Assembly: GCF_000702205.1 (NCBI RefSeq)
Contig: NZ_KL370871.1
Span: forward strand, 1-64,000
Direction of reading: 5' to 3'
Origin: Lachnospira multipara LB2003
GTDB taxonomy: Bacteria > Bacillota > Clostridia > Lachnospirales > Lachnospiraceae
DNA: 64,000 nucleotides
Under the pieces are notes generated by a model that did not search any database, was not told the origin of the DNA, and worked only from the letters and a program-made list of their open reading frames with translations. A program made the position numbers and the translations under genes. Positions 15,561-24,875 of the stretch are shown here, piece after piece; the first letter of the stretch is position 1; every line of letters starts with the position of its first letter.

Positions 15561-16982
15561 TTACTCATCGTCATAATCCAACAGTTTTATATTATTCATC
15601 ACCTTTTTTATCAAAATATGATCAAATACAGAACTTGGAATATAGCTCTTATCATTAAGAATTATTCTACATCCCTGATAACAGCTTTTCTCGATTTTTA
15701 ATACAGACCGCTCTGATTCTCTAATAAGCCCAAAAAGCATTTTACTTCTTTCTTCTTCCTTTGTTTTCTCAGCCTTTTTAACGATTTTGGATTGGAAGAT
15801 TCTTGTTTCCATCTCCTTATCATACTTATCAGAAGCTGCTTCTTTTAGTAAACCAATCTTTTCTAATGCCTGATCAAAGGTATCAATAGATGAATCTATT
15901 TCCTTTATTTTCATTATGCATTCTGCATATTCATGTCTAATTTCTTTAGTTGCTCCAACTCTAAGAACTGTTTTTACATTGGTTTCATGACCGCAGTACT
16001 GTGTATCTATTCCAAGAACTCCTGTAATATCTCCACCAATAATCGAGCCTCTTCCTCCTGAAACAAAAACCTTTCCATAGGCTACAACTGTGCAGTTTAG
16101 AATATATTCCGCTTTAATATCACCTTTGCAATAAACATTGGCATTTTCAAAAAACTTAGCTTGAATACTTCCATCTGCCACAAATCTTCCCAGTCCCTTA
16201 GTATTACATCCAGCCTTTATTATAATATCTTTTTTAGCCCTTAAATTGGCATCCTCAACAAATCCGCTAATAAAGATATTACCCATTGCTGAGATATTAA
16301 CACCGCTCTTAACATTACCATTAATATTGACATCCCCATCAAAATCAATATTTCCTGTACTTAAATCCACATCTCCATCAACCTCATATATGTCACTTAT
16401 GTTAAGATCGTAATTTCTAAATTCAATTTTGCCATTTTTTAAGGCATAATATTCAAGACCATCGTTAGATACAATAAAGCCCTTGCCCCTGATTTTAGGA
16501 GCTGGTTTTCCTGGCTTTGGAACTAACAACTTACCAAATACATCAAAGCCAAAATTTCCCTTTGTTGGCTCATGATATTTGCAAAGAAGATCCCCTTCCT
16601 TAACCTTTACAAAAAGCGTCTTATTTAAAAAATCAATGCTTCCATCGCTTCTAATATTGGGCTTTTTAGTCTTTGCTTGACTAGCAGCTTCCACATCAAA
16701 AAAATATTCATAATAACCATCTTCACCATGTTCAACTTGCTTGCCTGTGGCTATTATTAAAAATTGGCCATACTGCTTATTTGTTATCATTTCTAGTATT
16801 TTATCTTCATCAATTCCAGTTTTTATGCCTATTTCAGATAGCTTAGACATAATCTCTGATTTGGTATAATTATCTTCACTTGAGTCAGGCTTAGATATGC
16901 TAATAGCAGCTTCCATCTTATCATCTGATATCTGCACCTGAATCTCTCTTATATTATCATTGTTATTTAAACTATCGTCCAC
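15561..16982 (-). CDS. FapA family (DUF342) polymer-like protein
   Basis: The 473-residue protein (GTG start at 16982, GGAGG 8 bases upstream) has the DUF342/FapA layout: an N-terminal region, then PTKGNFGFDVFGKLLVPKPG, and a long run of short beta-strand repeats such as GDVDLSTGNIDFDGDVNING and GFVEDANLRAKKDIIIKAGC, predicting a right-handed beta-helix of the bactofilin type. A helical C-terminal tail follows. Such proteins occur in many Firmicutes near motility or envelope genes, but their role is not settled. It lies 87 bases after the 26-residue-repeat protein, in the same direction. An alternative TTG start at 16997 would bury the ribosome site. Confidence 0.85.
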   Translation of the reverse strand: MDDSLNNNDNIREIQVQISDDKMEAAISISKPDSSEDNYTKSEIMSKLSEIGIKTGIDEDKILEMITNKQYGQFLIIATGKQVEHGEDGYYEYFFDVEAASQAKTKKPNIRSDGSIDFLNKTLFVKVKEGDLLCKYHEPTKGNFGFDVFGKLLVPKPGKPAPKIRGKGFIVSNDGLEYYALKNGKIEFRNYDLNISDIYEVDGDVDLSTGNIDFDGDVNINGNVKSGVNISAMGNIFISGFVEDANLRAKKDIIIKAGCNTKGLGRFVADGSIQAKFFENANVYCKGDIKAEYILNCTVVAYGKVFVSGGRGSIIGGDITGVLGIDTQYCGHETNVKTVLRVGATKEIRHEYAECIMKIKEIDSSIDTFDQALEKIGLLKEAASDKYDKEMETRIFQSKIVKKAEKTKEEERSKMLFGLIRESERSVLKIEKSCYQGCRIILNDKSYIPSSVFDHILIKKVMNNIKLLDYDDE

Positions 16983-17069
16983 CCGGCTCACCTCCAAGCT
17001 TTGCCTTCAGTTACATAATTTCTAATCTACTTTCCTACGTTTCACTCAGCTTTCTAACTTCATTAAAAA

Positions 17070-18008
17070 TTAACAATTGGCATAAATTAATAAGTCGCTA
17101 GCATCCTCTCCTCTTTCTAGCCTAACCCTTATAGCCTCCATTTGATGGAAAGAATACCTTGCATCCGCATATAAACTAACATCAACACCACTCATTAATC
17201 CAAGTAATATTTCCTGACTTTGTAGGTCATCTAATTTAGGCTCTTCAGCTGAGTCTCCACGTTCCTCTTTTTCTCTCATTTCTTTCATAGTAACTGAATC
17301 ATAAAAAGGATCTGCGTATGGTGTAACATCTATTCCCGCTTCTAAACCTAGTCTAATTTCTTTCATTTGGCCTGAAGAAAAACCTGTGAAATTGTAAACG
17401 TCAATATCAACACCATTTTCCAAGCCTAGGCGCAACTGCTCCATCTGCTCGCCTGTGTATTCATGTAGCATAAACTTTGATACATCTACACAGGACTTAA
17501 TGCCTAATCTAATTTCATTTAATTGGAAGGGATCAAAATTATCCCTTACAAAAAAATCAATATCTATATCATCTTTTCTAGCAAGTCTTATTTGTCTTAA
17601 AATCTCACCAGAATATCCTAATTTAGCGTAATGAACCACATCATATCCATTTACTCTTGCAAGACGAATTTCTCTAATCACAGAATTAGAATATGAGGGA
17701 TTACATACATCTTCTATATCAATCCCCGATCTTAGGCACTCTTTAATTTCCTCCATCTGCATATAATCAAATTCAGGCGTAGCAAAAGGGCTAACATCAA
17801 TTCCCTCTTCTAAACCTAATCTAAGGGACTTCATGCTGGCCGCATTAAACTCTGGATTGCAGTAAATTAACACATTTACTCCATTATCCATACCTCTATT
17901 AATTTCCATGGTTTGGAATTCATCAAAACCCAATTTCATCCATTCATCTTTATCAGCTCTACGATTGATGTATTCACTAACAAGCTTTTCAAATTCTGCT
18001 TCTTCCAT
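17070..18008 (-). CDS. 26-residue tandem-repeat protein
   Basis: After about 27 residues the 312-residue protein is built of some ten to eleven units of about 26 residues. The consensus is [YF]xxxQMxEIRLGLExGxDV, followed by xxYAxP. The unit QMKEIRLGLEAGIDVTPYAD (near residues 219-238) is typical, and one unit (about 243-265) is degenerate and rich in charge. Each unit probably forms a helix and a turn, stacking into a solenoid that binds another protein. I know similar repeats from clostridial phage and mobile-element proteins, but no function. No membrane segment is visible. A good promoter and GAGGAG site precede it. Confidence 0.85.
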   Translation of the reverse strand: MEEAEFEKLVSEYINRRADKDEWMKLGFDEFQTMEINRGMDNGVNVLIYCNPEFNAASMKSLRLGLEEGIDVSPFATPEFDYMQMEEIKECLRSGIDIEDVCNPSYSNSVIREIRLARVNGYDVVHYAKLGYSGEILRQIRLARKDDIDIDFFVRDNFDPFQLNEIRLGIKSCVDVSKFMLHEYTGEQMEQLRLGLENGVDIDVYNFTGFSSGQMKEIRLGLEAGIDVTPYADPFYDSVTMKEMREKEERGDSAEEPKLDDLQSQEILLGLMSGVDVSLYADARYSFHQMEAIRVRLERGEDASDLLIYANC

Positions 18009-18044
18009 GTGAACTCCTCATAAACATATTCTTTATTAAGTTGT

Positions 18045-18112
18045 GGTCTTAAACTCACCAATAAGACCTGTATATCTATATAGATAATATCATATTTAAA
18101 GAATATTCACAA
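18045..18112 (-). promoter_or_regulatory. Promoter and leader hairpin of the repeat-protein gene
   Basis: TTGTGA (18107-18112) and TATTAT (18084-18089) are 17 bases apart on the minus strand. In the leader, GGTCTTA (18045-18051) pairs with TAAGACC (18062-18068). No U-run follows, so it is probably not a terminator. Confidence 0.68.
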
Positions 18113-18136
18113 TAAAAAGTTTAAGAATATAATGGC

Positions 18137-20659
18137 TTACAAATCCCAGAAATCCCTAATACTTGACACAATTCCATTCTTAGTTACTTTATAGATTTTA
18201 TCCCATTCTCGCGGGAAGAGTCGTTCGTATTCTGGAGTTAAAAATCTATCATCAAGAAGTAATATTATTCCCTCATCATTAGCCGTTCTTATTACACGCC
18301 CAGCAGCCTGCAAGACCTTATTCATACCAGGATAAACATAGGCATAGGAATAGCCATCCTTTCCAATTTGATTAAAGTAATCCCTTATAATATCTCTACT
18401 TCTGCAAATCATAGGAATACCCGTTCCAACAATTGCTGTACCAATAAGGCTATCTTCCTTTAAGTCGATTCCTTCAGAAAAAATCCCTCCAAGAACGCAA
18501 AATCCAACTAAGGACTTTATATTAGTTCTTAGATTTGCTCTATCGAATTTATCCTCTAGCTTAATACTGTCTGTAATTTGACCATCACTAAGAGAGAAAG
18601 CAAAAGTCACATTATTTAGAGAGTTCTCCCTAGAGGTAAAGTTACTTAAGAATTCCTCTCTTTCCCCTTCTGTCATTTTTCCAGTTTGCATAATAACTTC
18701 CACCGACTCATCAAATGGATTTATAAATTCAGAGGAATATTTTAAATAAACCTTCTCCATAAAGGAAAAAGAAGGGAAAAATACTATGTAATTGCCACGT
18801 TTGGTCTTTACTAATGCATCAATATATTCACAAATTTTTCTATATTCATTATCGTTTCGCCTAGAATATCTGCTGCTTACATCAGCTGCAATAATAACCT
18901 TCCTTTTTTCTGTATCAAAAGGAGAATTGGCATAAATCGCCATATCATGTACATCTCCTGTAATCATTTCTTTATAGTAATTTATTGGTAAAAGGGTTGC
19001 GCTAAAAAATACAGCCGATTTAGCCTGACCAAGTCTTAAACTGATATTGCCTGATGGGTCAATGCAGGAAAGATTTACAACAAAATTTCCTCTTTCATCT
19101 TCTTCAACATATCTAACATATTTTTCATCAGCCACATCTTCCATAGATAAAAAGTGCCTAATATCAAAGAAGAAATCAAGGACTTCCGGAAAAACAGGCT
19201 TTCCCTTTTGTTTTTCTAGATATTTGCTTAGTAAACTTCCAAGTCTTTCTAGACTAACACTAAATTTGCCAAAGCTTGACATCTTAGCAAATCCCCTGGC
19301 CTCTTTTTTTAATTCAAGTAATTCTTTATTACATTTATTAATTGCTGAAACTATTTTTTTATCAGATGGGTCCTTGAAAAGTTTCTTAACCTCAAGGAAA
19401 TCCTCTTTAATAAGCCTTGCACTATACATGCTTCTTGCTCTATCTACTAGATTATGTGCCTCATCCACAAGTATTCCATAATCTCCTTTGCTACCCTCTG
19501 CAAAATATCTCTTAAGGCAAGCATCAGGATCAAAAACGTAGTTGTAGTCACATATAATTCCATCGCACCAATAACTTGCATCTAACTCCATTTCAAAAGG
19601 GCATACAGTCTGCTCTTTAGCATACTCTAATACCACGTCTCTTGTAATGTTTGTTTCATGAGTTATCATATCATAGACAGCATCATTGACCCTATCAAAA
19701 TGACCCTTAGCGTAAGGGCAAACTTCAGGATTACACTCCATCTCATCTAATGGGCATATTTTTTCCTTAGCAGTAAGGGTAATAGATCTAAAGGATAGTC
19801 CCTTATCCTTTAAAATCTTATAGGTTGACTCTGCCACCGTTCTAGTTATTGTCTTAGATGTAAGATAAAAAATCTTATCAAGCATCCCACGTCCCACAGC
19901 TTGAATTGTGGGATAAAGAGTTGAAATGGTCTTACCAACCCCTGTGGGTGCTTGAATATACATATTTTCTGACTTTTCTATTGTTTTATAAACTGCTGAA
20001 ACAATCTGCTTTTGTCCCTTTCGATATTCAAAAGGGAATTCTAGATTTCTTATAGATTCATTTCTTTTTGCTCTTTCATCAAGCAAAAAATCAGTCCATT
20101 TTTTAAATTCATCAAGCAAGTCATTAAACCACTTACTTAAGTCCTCATAAGTGTATTCTTCTACAAACCTTTTTATAAATTCAGTTTCTGGATTGCAATA
20201 AGTCATTTGTACAATTATAGAATCTAGATTATTCTTTGTTGCATAAATATAAGCATATACCAAAGCCTGAGCCTTATGTACATAAACGGCTTCTTTTAAC
20301 TTAGTAATACCATATTGCATAGTCTTAATTTCATCTACAGTAACAGCTCCAATAGGTGTTTTATTGCCATCCTCATCTTCATACATATCAGCAATAATAC
20401 CATCGGCTCTACCTTCAATAGAAATTACATAAGGGTTAGCATTATCTGTAACCATATTAAAATCCATTTTTAAAGGAACCTCGGCATGATAAGATGCTCC
20501 TGCCTCATGCTGGATTTTTCTATGAATTCTAGCACCTTCCTGCATTGCACGTACATCAGTTATTCCTGTACTTCTTCTATCAATATTTCCTGTTGTACAT
20601 AAAAATTCCACCAAATTTCTAACTGAAATTCTAAGAACATTTTTTACAATAACATACAT
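18137..20659 (-). CDS. PD-(D/E)XK nuclease fused to XPD/DinG-type helicase
   Basis: The 840-residue protein joins two activities. Residues about 35-210 look like a Cas4/RecB-type nuclease: GARIHRKIQHEAG gives the His motif, IEGRADGI the Asp and VDEIKT the ExK. The helicase part has QAPTGVGKT (Walker A), four Cys in the iron-sulfur region (CPLDEMECNPEVCPYAKGHF and CPFEMELDASYWC), VDEAHNL (motif II) and QAAGRVIRT (motif VI). XPD/DinG enzymes unwind DNA 5' to 3'. Such fusions are seen in Firmicutes and are thought to act in repair. It starts at ATG with a weak AGG site, and is alone or pairs loosely with the upstream glycosidase. Confidence 0.9.
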   Translation of the reverse strand: MYVIVKNVLRISVRNLVEFLCTTGNIDRRSTGITDVRAMQEGARIHRKIQHEAGASYHAEVPLKMDFNMVTDNANPYVISIEGRADGIIADMYEDEDGNKTPIGAVTVDEIKTMQYGITKLKEAVYVHKAQALVYAYIYATKNNLDSIIVQMTYCNPETEFIKRFVEEYTYEDLSKWFNDLLDEFKKWTDFLLDERAKRNESIRNLEFPFEYRKGQKQIVSAVYKTIEKSENMYIQAPTGVGKTISTLYPTIQAVGRGMLDKIFYLTSKTITRTVAESTYKILKDKGLSFRSITLTAKEKICPLDEMECNPEVCPYAKGHFDRVNDAVYDMITHETNITRDVVLEYAKEQTVCPFEMELDASYWCDGIICDYNYVFDPDACLKRYFAEGSKGDYGILVDEAHNLVDRARSMYSARLIKEDFLEVKKLFKDPSDKKIVSAINKCNKELLELKKEARGFAKMSSFGKFSVSLERLGSLLSKYLEKQKGKPVFPEVLDFFFDIRHFLSMEDVADEKYVRYVEEDERGNFVVNLSCIDPSGNISLRLGQAKSAVFFSATLLPINYYKEMITGDVHDMAIYANSPFDTEKRKVIIAADVSSRYSRRNDNEYRKICEYIDALVKTKRGNYIVFFPSFSFMEKVYLKYSSEFINPFDESVEVIMQTGKMTEGEREEFLSNFTSRENSLNNVTFAFSLSDGQITDSIKLEDKFDRANLRTNIKSLVGFCVLGGIFSEGIDLKEDSLIGTAIVGTGIPMICRSRDIIRDYFNQIGKDGYSYAYVYPGMNKVLQAAGRVIRTANDEGIILLLDDRFLTPEYERLFPREWDKIYKVTKNGIVSSIRDFWDL

Positions 20660-20728
20660 AACCTTACCTACTTAAACTTTATCTCCTATTGCTATGGATA
20701 CTAAGCCTAGCCCGGTTCATAAAGGAAA

Positions 20729-23257
20729 CTAACACTCAATGTTAAATTCTAATTCCTTAGCTGTATCTATACCACTCCACTCTTCTGGTAAGTCGATTCG
20801 CACCTTAGTCTTAGAAGCAACTCCCCTAGTCTTAAGGTAAGTGCCTCCCATACCACCAAGAATCTTAACCCTCTTTGGTCCAATTATTTCAAGTCCTTCT
20901 CCACTAATTGTAATTGGAAGTGAATCATTAAAAAAGCATGCCAAATTATTATTCTCATCTTTAACCTTAACCCTTATAGCTGCCACATCATATGTCTTAT
21001 CATCAACTAAATTAGTGCTTGAAACATCTAATTCCAAATGTAATTTACTAGATGTCTTCTTAGTCACAGTTAAAACCTTCTTGCCATCTTTATAGCCTTC
21101 AAATCTAAATGCAGTTGATGTACCACCCCAGTTACCAACATATTTCTGGTAAAGGGCATAGGCATCAGCAAAGGTCATTCTATAAATCGTTAAAGCCTTG
21201 CCAGCTTCTAATAAAATCTCTGCTGGTAAATGATTCATACCAAATCTAGCCACATAATTAAGACATTTCTTAACAGTGTCATTTTGCTTTTTGGAGAATT
21301 TTTCTTCCTTTAACATAATATCTCCAACATAATCATCCACTAGTATTGGACCATTCTTTAGATTCTTAAATGGAGAATCCTTATGAGTATATTCCTTTAT
21401 AAAAATGTCGTTTTTATACATTTTAACACTATCGCAATTAGTAAAAATATATGTATTTCCTCTTGAACCTGCAGGATGTTCACCAATATCAAAGGAGGAA
21501 CTTACCTCTAATACAGGTCTTACTCCCTGCATAGCTTCATACACATAAGCTGCTAGTTTAGGATTTCTAAACATATCCATTACACCATGATAACATATTC
21601 TATCACCACTGCCAAAATCTTTATGTGTATTATAATCAAACATGCACCAGCCAAAGGCACCGGCTATGTCTTCATTTTTATAAAAATCATTTAAGACTTT
21701 CGCATGTCTAATGGCATGTTCTAGTCTGTGTTCCTCACTATCATAGGATTTTGTTGGGAACATATGTCCATTAAATTCACTAATTATATATGCTTTATTT
21801 CTATTAGATGTTACCTTCTTCTTAGGCTCACAACCTGCATTAGTTCCATCATGAGAAAAGTCGTTATATGTATAAACATCCTCAAGAAGTGAGCTGTTCT
21901 TTAAATATCTAACGCCTGCTGTAGCTCTGCTGCTATCTAGCTTTCTTGCTACTGCATTTGTTTTTTTATAAAATTCGTCATCATCAACTGATTCATTAAT
22001 TCTAACACCCCAAAGAATAATTGATGCATGATTTCTATACTGTGTTACCATATTAGCCACGTTTCTTATAGCCACATTCTTCCATGCTTCATCTCCAATA
22101 TGCTGCCATCCTGGAATTTCTGTAAATACCAATAAACCAAGTTCATCACATCTATTAATAAAGGCCTTAGACTGTGGATAATGGGATGTTCTAACTGCAT
22201 TGACGCCTAATTCGAAACGTAGTATTTCTGCATCTAATCTTTGCATACTCTCAGGCATTGCATAGCCAACATATGGATAGCTTTGATGTCTATTAAGGCC
22301 TCTAATTTTTAGCTTTCTATCATTAAGGTAAAAGCCGTCTTCCTTAAATTCAGCCTTTCTAAAGCCAATCTTACATTCCCATACATCTAAAGTCATATCT
22401 TCGCTTTTTAATTCACATACTAAAGTATAAAGTTTTGGATAAGTTACATCCCAAGGTCTTATTTTTTCAATATCAATTTCTTCTTCAATTAAAGCATTGC
22501 CTTCTTTTAAATTAGCTAAAAAGTCACTGTTTATATAGTCTAATAAAGGATAATTTCTTAAACAGATAATTTCCTTATCGTCTATTAATTTCAACTCAAT
22601 TTTAGCATGACAGGTTTCTTTATATGTATTATCTATAAGACTATCCGATAGAGAGAATTGTAGTTTTAAATTAGCTCTACAACTAGCCTCCTTAAATGTC
22701 TTTGTTTCTTTCTTAATATCTGAAGAAATTGTTGGTATGGCATATAGATCTTTAAAGTGCAACATTCCTGAAATTTCAAGGGATACTTCACGATATATTC
22801 CACCATAAGTCATATAATCAATAACATAGCCAAATGGCGGTATATTCTGATCTTCCCTAGAATCTACCTCTACAACAATTGTATTTTTCTTACCATAAAT
22901 CGCCTTTGATGTAATATCAACTTCAAAGCTTGTATAACCGCATAGGTTCTCATATAATCTTTCCCCATTAAGATATACAACCGCTCTATGGGCAACTCCA
23001 TCGAATTTTAAAGCAATTCGTCTGCCCTTCCATTCCTCTAGGATTTCTATTGTCTTTCTATAAGCAGCATCATGCTGATAAATTCCTTCATCAAAATAAT
23101 TAAATGGCGTCTCAACCATTGTATGTGGAATTCTTACCTTAGAAAAACCCTTAGTATTATTTAAATCAAAGACTCCCTCATTAAAATCCAATGTAAATTC
23201 CCAATCATTGTTTAATGGAATACTTTTTCTTAAACAATTCTCCTTTAAGTCCCTCAT
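20729..23257 (-). CDS. Glycoside hydrolase family 2 (beta-galactosidase-like)
   Basis: The 842-residue enzyme lacks a signal peptide and so should act in the cytoplasm. It has the GH2 order: jelly-roll sugar-binding domain (about 15-180, with YFDEGIYQHDAAYRK and FDGVAHRAVVYLNGE), an Ig-like domain, and a TIM barrel with GLNRHQSYPYVGYAM, ILWGVRINESVDDDEF (general acid Glu in INES) and IISEFNGHMFPT (nucleophile Glu in SEF). Two more beta domains follow. This subtype is common in gut Firmicutes and probably cleaves beta-galactosides or related oligosaccharides, but specificity cannot be read from the sequence. It lies 69 bases before the nuclease-helicase gene. Confidence 0.92.
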   Translation of the reverse strand: MRDLKENCLRKSIPLNNDWEFTLDFNEGVFDLNNTKGFSKVRIPHTMVETPFNYFDEGIYQHDAAYRKTIEILEEWKGRRIALKFDGVAHRAVVYLNGERLYENLCGYTSFEVDITSKAIYGKKNTIVVEVDSREDQNIPPFGYVIDYMTYGGIYREVSLEISGMLHFKDLYAIPTISSDIKKETKTFKEASCRANLKLQFSLSDSLIDNTYKETCHAKIELKLIDDKEIICLRNYPLLDYINSDFLANLKEGNALIEEEIDIEKIRPWDVTYPKLYTLVCELKSEDMTLDVWECKIGFRKAEFKEDGFYLNDRKLKIRGLNRHQSYPYVGYAMPESMQRLDAEILRFELGVNAVRTSHYPQSKAFINRCDELGLLVFTEIPGWQHIGDEAWKNVAIRNVANMVTQYRNHASIILWGVRINESVDDDEFYKKTNAVARKLDSSRATAGVRYLKNSSLLEDVYTYNDFSHDGTNAGCEPKKKVTSNRNKAYIISEFNGHMFPTKSYDSEEHRLEHAIRHAKVLNDFYKNEDIAGAFGWCMFDYNTHKDFGSGDRICYHGVMDMFRNPKLAAYVYEAMQGVRPVLEVSSSFDIGEHPAGSRGNTYIFTNCDSVKMYKNDIFIKEYTHKDSPFKNLKNGPILVDDYVGDIMLKEEKFSKKQNDTVKKCLNYVARFGMNHLPAEILLEAGKALTIYRMTFADAYALYQKYVGNWGGTSTAFRFEGYKDGKKVLTVTKKTSSKLHLELDVSSTNLVDDKTYDVAAIRVKVKDENNNLACFFNDSLPITISGEGLEIIGPKRVKILGGMGGTYLKTRGVASKTKVRIDLPEEWSGIDTAKELEFNIEC

Positions 23258-23343
23258 GTAAAAAACCTCCCTATATCTATATCATCTTTTGCATAATCGC
23301 TAGATTTATTTTACTATATTTTTATGCAAAAAGAAACTATTTT

Positions 23344-23374
23344 GGCGGAAGCAGTTTCCATAACTACTTCCGCC
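23344..23374 (-). terminator. Likely terminator after the cohesin gene
   Basis: GGCGGAAG (23344-23351) pairs with CTTCCGCC (23367-23374). It is a strong GC stem about 25 bases past the stop codon of the cohesin gene, but the transcript then reads AAAATAGTTTCTTTTT, so the U-run is poor. Confidence 0.6.
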
Positions 23375-23398
23375 ATAAAGGATATATTATGAAATGTA

Positions 23399-24865
23399 TT
23401 ACTTATCATCTAATGGTAAATCATCATCATCGTCTAGCTCTATATCTTCTTCTCCAGTACTTAACTTGTTAAGTCTTATGCTTTGAATTGTAATTATAAT
23501 TACTGCTGCAAGAAGAATAATTGCACATACCAAGCAAGCCAGGTAAAAATACCATCTATAAGATGTTAAATTCTTAGTCTCATTTTTACTATAGCCTATA
23601 ACATCTGTATCGCTTGCAACCACTGCATCACTAATAAATTTTTGCACTGTGCCTTCGCTTATTAAATATCTGTAGAAGCCTTTTTCTCCAGTAGAACTTA
23701 CTCCATAAAATACAAAAAATGTTCTATCTTTATCTGTATAAACTTCACAATCAAATCCAGCAATATTAACACTTGTCCTTGTTAATCCCTCAATCTCCAT
23801 GTTGGATTCGTCAAGTGGTAGGATTGTGTATTTTAATTCTGGCTGCTTTACTTCATTGTATGAATAAAAATTACCATTTGAGCTATTGTAAATATAAAAG
23901 CCGCTTTTTCCTAGTCCATCTAGATTTTCTAGATACATAAGTACTAGACCTGTGGTTTCTGATTTACCAGCTCTTACAGTTACACCCTCATACTCTGTAT
24001 AATTCACTCCCACAAAGCCCTCTGGGAATGGATGTTTTTCTTCATCATTTGCAATCTTAAATCTGTAACCATTTAGAACAATTTCTTTTTCTTCTATATC
24101 ATCACTAACTGGCTCGCTTTCTGCTGTTACGGTCTGCTCCTCTGTTGCCATGGCACTTCCCTTAGTAGTCTCGATTGTATATGTTCTTGTAGTACCGTTT
24201 TGGGCTGTAACAACTACAAAAGTCTGATTGTAACCTGGATCAAGATTTGGGTACTTTACTGAAACACTTGCATTACTATCATTAGCCACTGCATTAATTA
24301 TAAGTTCATCAACATCCTCATCTACGCTTGTTGTATAATATGTCACATCCGGTGAAAATGAAGGTGATAAGACACCAGGACTTATTTTAAGTGAACTAAG
24401 AGAATTATCACTTGAATAATTTGCCTGTGCTATACCTGTTACAGAACCTGCATTACTGCTAACTGTCATATCCTTTTCGTTGCCATCTATAATTCTTGTA
24501 TTACCAACAACGCTTATTCTGCTTGTGCCAACTCCATTTATCTTAAAGGTAAATGTAAAAGTCTTAGATGTAAATGTATCTGTATTTACAAACCCTAATG
24601 TTCCTGCGCCATTAGTATCTGCAGAGCCTGACACATACTCTAAAATGTTACTATCATATGATAAATACATCTGTGTTGCATATATTTCTGCCCCTGAACT
24701 TACGGTAACTGACACTGTTACATTTTCTCCAACTGTTGCGCTTGCGCTACTAATTGATACATTGGCCGTATTAGCCGCTTGTGTAATACTTTTATTACTA
24801 AAAATTAGCAACAATGCAAAACACATACTTAATGCAACTGATAAAAAAATCCTTCCTCTTCTCAT
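23399..24865 (-). CDS. Membrane-anchored cohesin-domain protein
   Basis: From ATG 24865 (AGAGGTGAG upstream) the protein is 488 residues. It has a signal peptide (about 1-31), a cohesin-like domain (about 33-145, with SATVGENVTVSVTVSS, MYLSYDSNILEYVSG and FTFKINGVGTSRISV), a cadherin-like beta-sandwich (about 155-235), a region I do not recognise, a membrane helix (about 440-465) and an acidic Asp-rich tail. Cohesins bind dockerins. The upstream gene, whose stop codon lies 10 bases away, encodes a secreted protein with a C-terminal dockerin, so the two are probably a binding pair in one operon, holding the partner at the membrane. That pairing is inferred from domains and position. Confidence 0.87.
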   Translation of the reverse strand: MRRGRIFLSVALSMCFALLLIFSNKSITQAANTANVSISSASATVGENVTVSVTVSSGAEIYATQMYLSYDSNILEYVSGSADTNGAGTLGFVNTDTFTSKTFTFTFKINGVGTSRISVVGNTRIIDGNEKDMTVSSNAGSVTGIAQANYSSDNSLSSLKISPGVLSPSFSPDVTYYTTSVDEDVDELIINAVANDSNASVSVKYPNLDPGYNQTFVVVTAQNGTTRTYTIETTKGSAMATEEQTVTAESEPVSDDIEEKEIVLNGYRFKIANDEEKHPFPEGFVGVNYTEYEGVTVRAGKSETTGLVLMYLENLDGLGKSGFYIYNSSNGNFYSYNEVKQPELKYTILPLDESNMEIEGLTRTSVNIAGFDCEVYTDKDRTFFVFYGVSSTGEKGFYRYLISEGTVQKFISDAVVASDTDVIGYSKNETKNLTSYRWYFYLACLVCAIILLAAVIIITIQSIRLNKLSTGEEDIELDDDDDLPLDDK

Positions 24866-24875
24866 ACTCTCACCT

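Noticed and set aside
19047-19481. Plus-strand reading frame inside the nuclease-helicase gene
   Set aside because: It is antisense to clear helicase motifs, lacks a ribosome site and has a Ser/Leu-rich shadow composition.
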